This document shows, piece by piece, positions 57,801 to 64,000 of a stretch of 64,000 bases of DNA. How positions within the stretch are numbered: the stretch's first letter is position 1; each line of letters starts with the position of its first letter. The stretch is from Petrosia ficiformis (lineage: Eukaryota; Porifera; Demospongiae; Haplosclerida; Petrosiidae), in assembly GCA_947044365.1 (NCBI GenBank), contig OX345639.1:1809001-1873000 (forward strand), given 5' to 3'. The position numbers and the translations under genes are program-made. Under the pieces are notes generated by a model. The model saw only the letters and a list, made by a program, of their open reading frames with translations. It searched no databases and had not been told where the DNA came from.

Positions 57801-60800
57801 ATAGTCTACCAAGCCAGACACAGATATGACACCTGTTATCATATCCAGTGAGAATGGAAATGGATTGTATAAATCTGTACTGGAATCATCAATAGAGTAT
57901 GTTATATATGCATCATGGTGACCAACTGTAGCTTGTATTTGGAGAATTTGAGTCACTGGCATGTTCTCTGGAATAGAAACAGTATATATAAACTCAACGA
58001 ATTGAACGGGATCTCTCAGAGCAATACAGTCTTCTGTGGTAAGTGTATTATTGAACAGTTTGAGAGGTGTATAAACCGCTTGTCTTTGTAAAAGAATCTC
58101 TTCATTTGATAGAGTGACAGTAAAATTGAACGGAGAGTACAAATTCATCTCCTCAATCTCTTGAGTCATTACTGCTATCCTTACATCTGAGGTGTCTCCA
58201 AGACTGTCAAATGTGACTTGGATTACCGAGATACCAACTTCATTAATTAGAAATGAAGAATCAGCTAATACCCGATATGTACCTTCACCAGAATATTCAG
58301 CCATTACAATGCCTACATTATCTTCAGAACTGAATAACACAGACCCCATAGTAAAGTTAGATTCATTGAACTCATGATAGAAATTTGGATCATTGTGAGT
58401 AAAGTATAAAAGAAAGGCAGTTGATTCAGGTTGGGCTGGAGCATCATTGAGTCCTATAGCAACAATGCTAATGTTTAATTGGCAGTGCTCTTCAGTCACA
58501 GGTGAAATACTCAACACATCAACAAATCTGTACAATTTGAAAGCAACTCTGGACATAAATAACACATCATTTGGATCAATTTTTCCACTGAGATCGCAGT
58601 CAAGATACACAGCTCTGACATCAGGTAGTTCCTCTACAAGGTCCTCATCCACTAACATATCCAGATAATATGATTGAAGAAAAGAAACATCTCTCGTATC
58701 AAAAACACAATCACCATCAACATCTCCAGCCTCTTGTAAATCTTCACAAAGTTGTTGTCGTTTTTGTCTTAGTTTCAATGGAGCAGGGAGACTTCTTTTT
58801 TCTATGTTAGTATTCATTATAGCCACTAGAACAGACCCAGCAATTACTGATCTTGGAGTGTCAGCTCCAATGTCTAATCCAGTATCATCTAATACATTGT
58901 TTATTGTACCATTCAGGTGACTAACTCCAACAGAAAGGGCATGGAAACTGATGTCAGCCAAATGAAGTGACTTACCAGTTACTGAGTCAAGTGTTCCTCC
59001 AATAAATATGGTATCTTCTGGGTCTTGAATTATATAGCCAAAAAAGCCTGTAGAAGGCCAGTCAGGTCCCTTAGAAACTTCAACAGCCCGAAGGATAGAC
59101 GGGTTAAATGTTAGAGAAAGCTCAAGAAATTCCAGTGTAGCATTGTCCGAGTTGACAATAAGTGGTATAGTGAAGTCTGACCCGACAGAGTGATTATTGA
59201 CTGGAGCTCCAGTTGCCTCTCCCAGATCAATATCACCAATTTCTGGGTCTAGGTTGCAATGGAATTCAACAACATCTGTTATCAGTGGTTGACTAACACT
59301 TGATACCGAGATAAATGCTTGTGATAAAGAATTACCGTGGAGAGTGGCCAAGCCACTAGTTTCATTTACACTGACTGATTCAGAAGGGTAGGCATCAAAT
59401 AACAGAAGATTTGACAATACTATGTCTTGAAATAAATTTTCGTATATGGTATCATCTGAGAATTTTACAGTGACTACTATTTGTACAGTACTTCCCAATG
59501 TACCACTGAATGTTCCATTTGATAGGGACTGGATTTTCAAAGATATAATGCTCACAGCGACATTAGAAACTGCAATTGTGTATGGAATTGAAGAGTTAAC
59601 AGAAATCAAAGAGGCAACTACATCGACACTGCCATTGTTATTAGCACTAATCAAACCTATCACAAAGCCATCATCTGTTTTGAAAATTACTGGATCAATT
59701 CCTATGTCATGAGAAGATTCTATAACTTGAAGATTATCACTTTCAGAGACATCTACTGTATCTTGACTAGTTAGAACAGCAGTGACCTTGAACAAAGCTT
59801 GTTGAAACAAGCCTGTTGAAGCTATTTGTTTCAATTCTGTAATATTATGATTTACTGAATTGTTATATTTTGGATAAGGTTGTACAGAAATTCTTATATC
59901 TTCAACATCAACAACATGTATTTCCATAGTTACATTGAGAGTAGGAAAGTCTGTGGAATTTACTAGGAGGGTATACTGACCAACAGTGGTGTCATTCAAA
60001 GCTCTAACAACCTTTACATCTGCTATAGTCAAAACAGGTCCTCCTTGTGATTGTATTAGAGAATAGAATGTATGGTCATTATCAGTGATATCTTGTGTTT
60101 GTCCATCTTCGTACTGTACACGAACGGAAAGAATCTCAACAAAAGCAGGAATTCCAATTTTATTTGCAACACTGTCAGGAACTGATAAAGTTGTGGATGA
60201 CAAAGAAATAACAATTTCTTTGGGTTCTGGTAGTTGTATAGTAACGAGACCTTTGCCAGATGAAATTGTTTGACCTCCACAAGATTGCTCACTCGTCCAC
60301 TCGGCTTCAATAAAGACTCCATGTCCTTCTATTATAGCTGTCACTGTATCCCCTTCAACTACAACTATACTTTCATCAAGTGAAGAAAGTGTCAAACCAT
60401 CTTCAAGATTAAGCAATGTACGAGAGCCATCTGAAAATAACGCAGACACTAAAACTCTACCCTGAAATCCAACAAATGTAAAGTCTTGTTTAACAGACAC
60501 TATCAGTTCATTTTCAGTGAAACTATCTACAACAGTGTTTTCAGGTGTTAAGGATAACCTCGTAACAATTTGGACATCCAACCCAATTGCCTCCACTTCA
60601 AAGTTTGTTACAGTAATAGTCACTGTACCAATAATTTGTGCTAGATTTGAGGATGTTGCAGTAATGACAGCTTGACCAGGTGATACACCTGTAACTGTAT
60701 TCTCATCCAGAGCTAAGACTTCAGAGTTTGACTCTTGTAGTGATACTAAATGTGTAACAACGATATTTGATATTGTGTCCTCGGAGTCTGTGAAGTTAGC

Positions 60801-63800
60801 ATAAGCTTGAATCCTCGCTCTTTGATATTGCTGATTACAAATCGAATCAAAGTTGATTAGCCAGTTAGGAATCAAATTCAATGTAGAATCAGTGATTGTT
60901 AAAGTCCCAGGAAAAATAGGAGTCCAAATGTTTAGTAATAGAAACCCTTCTATTCCTGTGTCTGTTTGTACTGTCAGAACAGCTTCTTTAGTTGGCTGTG
61001 TATGTACACCTGTTAGTAGAATATGGTCACAGTTCTCTGCAACTCCTAGAGAGTTTGTAGGTGAGACTGTGCACTCTAAACCATCAGTTACCTCAACAAG
61101 ATCTCCCGAAGGCAATACTCCCAATACAGTTATAGGTATACGTACATCTTCTCCATTAAGCACCGCTGTGTTTAAAATGTCAGTTGCAAAAGTGTAAAGG
61201 AATAGTGCTAAAGGTATATTACCTCTCACAGACACTACACCTGCTTGCTGTAAACCTAAATATGTTGAAGCAGTGCCAGGAATTTTACTCATACCAACAT
61301 GTGGTAGCACTTTTTCTTTGTTACTTGTGCCAAGAAAATGGACAGTCAGTGAAAAAGCTGTCTCTTGTGGTTCATTAGCATTAGTTGATGCTAAAACTGT
61401 AGCAAGCAGTACTTCCCCTGCACTATGAATTGCTGCTGGATCTGATAAGGATGCTGTGAATAAAATATCTTTTTCTGTTTGAATACTTCTTGTGGCAATC
61501 ACCCACAAATCAGGATCAACAGATATGTTATGCATTTGAAACTCTTCTGAGCAATTAACCTGTAATGTATAAGTGCCAACTGCCACATCACCAGTTCTTG
61601 CATAGATTGGTATTTCAAATAATTCTTGGGGAAATATTGATGAAAATGGTAACTTCATGTAGACATAAGTAGTTGTATTCAACTCAGAATTTGGTTGTGT
61701 TCTAAGGGTAACACTACCAGCATTTTGAAGGTTTTCAGTATCCAGTCCACAGAATACATTAAGATTCACTTGTTCAGCAAACCATGACAGTGGTAGTGAT
61801 ATAGATACAACAGTTGTCCCAGAATCTGTATCCACTGGATTTGTATTGTTCACTCTACCCTCCAAAGTATGTTCAATTACAATAGTGACTGATGTCGGTA
61901 ATGTTTGAACCTGGTTTCTTTCATCCCTTACCTGAGCTGCTACTTTGATGATTGGTTTATCTACCCAGACCTCTTCTACCAAAAGAATGCAATTCACAAA
62001 TTCTCCAGGTCTAAGAGAGGCCCTGATGTTTGCTGACCCCACAATTGAACCTAGCTCTACGGATACATTCTGTGGTTGTGATATGTCATTTCCAAGAACA
62101 AATCTATATTCTTGAGAGTATGCCGTCTGGTTAAGACTCTCAATTGAACCAACTAGCCCTAGTCCAAAATCAGGTGTAATAACAAAGTCCTGTTCACGAC
62201 CTACAGTTAGTTCTTCAACAGTAATACTAACCATGACAGTTGCAGACATTGGAAATTCTACAGAAAGATCTGTTGCAACAACAATGAGAATATGCTCTCC
62301 TTCAGTCAGTATGATTTCTGTATTACTAATCAAACCAGTTGATTCATCGATTCCAAAAATACTTGATGGATCCATAAATCTATATGAAATCATTCCATTC
62401 AGAGCTGTGTCTACATCAGTAGCATTTACCTGTATTATAGCAGTATTAACTGGGATTGGTGCTGTAAATGTCACATTGTAAGAAGATTCACTAAAAGTTG
62501 GTTTATTGTCATTTATATCACTAATAGTAATCAATATCATTGCTGTAGATGTCAGTGTAGACATAGAACCATTATTGATCGCTAAGAGTGTAATATTATA
62601 AGCCATTTGTATCTCTCCATCGAGATTTTGATTAGAGATAATGTTAGTGCTGTCATCAGTAGTTGAATCCAAGCTAAATAACAATGCATCAGTTGCATCT
62701 AGGATTTGAAATTCTATTTTTGAATTGGCCAAAGAATCTTTATCAGAAACTGACACGGAAATATTCAGTGGAGACTCTTCAACTGCTGTTATTAAATAAA
62801 CTGAAGTATTTCCTTGTTCAGGTACATCAGTATCCTGAAATCGTATAGTGAACAAAGGTGGATTATCATTAATGTCTATAACATCAACTGTTATATTGAC
62901 TGATGTTGAAATTGACTGACTCTCACTAATGTACACTGTAGCTACAACTAATAAAACATAGCGATCTTCTTCCTCAAAGTCAATTGGTTCCAAAGTAGCT
63001 ACTATACCTGAAGTATTTTTTACAGTGAACAAACTTCCATATAGGAGCATTGATTCTTCAGACAAGCCATAGGTTATTGCACTTGAAATGCTTGTTTGTG
63101 CAGTTACATTTACGATAGTTGTACCCACAGGACTATTTTCAGTGATAATACCACTGTAGGTGCTTTCTTCAAATACCAATAACTCAGGTTCTACAGCGAC
63201 TGTAATATTGACTGATGATGTTAGAGGTGGTGTTCCTCTATCAGTAGCTATAACAGTAAGAATATATATCAATCTCTCTACAACATCTAGAGTTTTATTC
63301 AACTGAAGTTCAGCATTCTCAAGACGCCAAACCTGATTTCCTCCCACAAGAGACAAGTCAACAATTCCATTACTTCCAGAATCACTGTCACTGACTTTAA
63401 CCTGCAATACTGTAGTACCAATGGAAGTAGCTGCTGATATTGTAATATTTGTATCATTTAAAATTATCACAGGAATATTGTCATTCACATCCAATACTAT
63501 AATTGTGATTGTGGTAGTATCATTTGGTAAGTTCGAAATCTCAATATCTCTCACTAATACTATTAACAGGTACTCGGTTGTCATCTCATAATCCAAACTA
63601 GAATAAACATAAAGTTCTCCTGTGCTTCGTATATTAAATCTGCTATCATCTGCCCCCTCAACTATAAAGAAACCCACTTGAGCTATTAAATCATCGATAT
63701 CATCAACTAGTTCATTAAGGTTTACTATGGTTGTATTAATAGCAATACTTTCATTCACTACATAAGTGACATCATCTTCAATAAAATAAGGCGGATTGTC

Positions 63801-64000
63801 ATTGATATCTTCTACAAAAACAGTGAAAAAAGCGATTGAGGTAAGTAAGGAGCTACTTACATCTTTAGCAATGACAGTAAGATTATAAAACTGGCTTATT
63901 TCATAATCTAACAATCCAGACACTACTATATGCATATTTCCACTGCTGATATTGAAGTTTTCATTGTCAATTGAAATTTCAACAGGCCCATTTACATCAT
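46599..64000 (-). CDS. Giant cadherin/cohesin/dockerin receptor protein tyrosine phosphatase (5' end off window)
   Basis: Eleven exons on the minus strand join in frame: 64000(open)-52322, 52031-51878, 51696-51393, 50737-50606, 50415-50207, 49790-49697, 49244-49173, 48762-48488, 48051-47776, 47370-47308 and 47109-46599. At least 4,588 residues are visible. The first listed exon alone exceeds 11.6 kb and is open to the window edge. From the N-terminal side: about six cadherin repeats, a TMEM132-like region, cohesin, a furin-type site, dockerin and a trailing module. The same order then repeats with four cadherin repeats. FN3 domains, one transmembrane helix and one intracellular PTP domain follow. 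The predicted protein is a type I plasma-membrane adhesion receptor that removes phosphate from tyrosine. I recall sponge and choanoflagellate cadherins with cohesin domains (coherins) and others with PTP domains (lefftyrins); the exact family is uncertain. The signal peptide lies outside the window. Confidence 0.9.
47432..47475 (-). ncRNA. Second hammerhead-like core relic
   Basis: The minus strand reads AGCAGAAGAAGGTCTTTGGG then CTGAAATGTTC, a diverged version of the core-like motif at 15482-15525. Stem II is weakened and the core is altered, so it is probably inactive. It lies in a receptor phosphatase intron. Confidence 0.3.
48151..48224 (-). repeat. tRNA-derived SINE-like or tRNA pseudogene
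   Basis: The minus strand reads GGCTCTAGTAGCTCAAATGA, TAGAGCATCTGACTAGCATC and AGAAGGTCCTGAGTTCAAAC. It has a D-arm (GCTC/GAGC), an anticodon-like stem TCTGA/TCAGA with only six loop bases, and a box B-like GAGTTCAAACCCC. The acceptor stem does not close, so it is not an intact tRNA gene. It lies in a receptor phosphatase intron. Confidence 0.65.
49037..49102. repeat. TA then TG dinucleotide repeat
   Basis: An uninterrupted (TA)n tract is followed by (TG)n in a phosphatase intron. The plus-strand frame crossing it is spurious. Confidence 0.95.
49410..49665 (+). repeat. R1 MITE copy, full length
   Basis: It starts CTGTTCACATTCACGATGAT and ends TTTCTGAAGTGAATGTGAAT. The complete interior (AATGTCATAAGGTTAATACA, GAAGCAATGGATTGAAATTT) makes it a good reference copy. 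It lies in a phosphatase intron. Confidence 0.88.
49850..50190. repeat. Degenerate ATGGATGGA-type array
   Basis: Imperfect repeats of GATGGATGGACAGGTGGT and AATGGAATGA-like units fill most of the intron between phosphatase exons at 49790 and 50207. Confidence 0.75.
51246..51388. repeat. CACA-rich array bordering a splice donor
   Basis: A run of CACACA/GACACA units ends three bases before the splice donor at 51392 of the transmembrane exon (minus strand). The His/Thr-rich and Cys/Val-rich frames across it are artefacts. Confidence 0.9.
51799..51842. repeat. TG dinucleotide repeat
   Basis: A nearly pure (TG)n tract lies in the 181-bp intron between the FN3-coding exons at 51878 and 51696 of the receptor phosphatase. 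Confidence 0.95.
52083..52308. repeat. CCAT tetranucleotide array
   Basis: TCCATCCATCCA units with CCGT and CCAG variants fill most of a 290-bp phosphatase intron. The long frame of the giant exon runs through it without a stop (Met-Asp-Gly-Trp repeats), but the donor at 52321 (GATG|GTAAGG) ends the exon first. Confidence 0.95.
52600..58000 (-). other. Ectodomain unit 2: cadherin x4, TMEM132-like, cohesin, furin site, dockerin
   Basis: Cadherin repeats lie at about 58000-56810 ([20 protein letters not shown]). The TMEM132-like region (56810-53890) includes [19 protein letters not shown]. The cohesin-like domain (53883-53440) starts [15 protein letters not shown] at 53402-53391 fits a furin site. 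The dockerin (about 53355-53107) has two complete 12-residue calcium loops, [12 protein letters not shown] and [12 protein letters not shown]. The trailing module runs to about 52600. Domain names come from motif recognition, not a search. Confidence 0.75.
58000..64000 (-). other. Ectodomain unit 1: cadherin x6, TMEM132-like, cohesin, furin site, dockerin
   Basis: Cadherin repeats span 64000-62205 with linkers [30 protein letters not shown] and [10 protein letters not shown]; the first repeat is cut by the window edge. The TMEM132-like region (62205-59255) includes [15 protein letters not shown] and [16 protein letters not shown], resembling the SDTTL...LQYQRATV block of TMEM132. [13 protein letters not shown] segment follows. 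The cohesin-like domain is 59250-58815. RQKR at 58769-58758 fits a furin site. Dockerin loops [12 protein letters not shown] and [12 protein letters not shown] lie at about 58725-58567. Confidence 0.75.

Noticed and set aside
59446..62481. Several 60-114-codon plus-strand frames opposite the receptor exon
   Set aside because: They are antisense shadows of a long, clearly coding frame.

Overview
The window is animal nuclear DNA from what looks like a sponge, probably a demosponge. It is AT-rich, has GT-AG introns of about 50 to 3,800 bases, tightly packed genes, many small inverted-repeat transposons, and a cadherin receptor carrying cohesin and dockerin modules. As I recall, that module combination is found in sponges and choanoflagellates. 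The organism is inferred, not proven.

Layout from left to right. The 5' half of an eIF3g gene runs leftward off the window edge (2633-6828, minus strand); its introns are full of minisatellites and a hAT-like MITE. Next come four intronless LARGE-type bifunctional glycosyltransferase genes (GT8+GT49) at 6927-8963 (-), 15864-17852 (-), 27951-29807 (+) and 30587-32617 (-). Among them sit two four-exon EXTL2-type GT64 genes (17970-24299 and 24812-27880, both +). A decayed LINE reverse transcriptase and an unidentified gene of very small exons (10255-12239, +) lie between the first two LARGE genes. At 32755-45929 (+) is a mitochondrial ABCB8-type ABC half-transporter with 16 exons located here. 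At 46599 to beyond 64000 (-) is a giant receptor tyrosine phosphatase. Its ectodomain is a twofold repeat of cadherin repeats, a TMEM132-like region, a cohesin domain, a furin-type site, a dockerin domain and a trailing module. FN3 domains, one membrane span and one catalytic PTP domain follow.

The six glycosyltransferases form a local cluster. LARGE enzymes build xylose/glucuronate polymers and EXTL2-type enzymes add HexNAc to related linker glycans, so one surface or matrix glycan could be their shared product; that is inference. Three LARGE genes are nearly identical over the GT49 half but divergent over the GT8 half, which points to ongoing gene conversion. Two pairs are divergent across 117-137 bp, and other neighbours are 70-100 bp apart on the same strand.

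Most remaining DNA is repeats: an inverted-repeat family with ten copies (R1), a second family ending in a conserved AAGCAATCATAGGGA motif, hAT-like MITEs with 8-bp duplications, a pogo/Tigger relic nested inside an R1 copy, tRNA-derived SINE-like units, and two relics resembling hammerhead-ribozyme cores. I see no CRISPR array, rRNA gene or intact tRNA gene.
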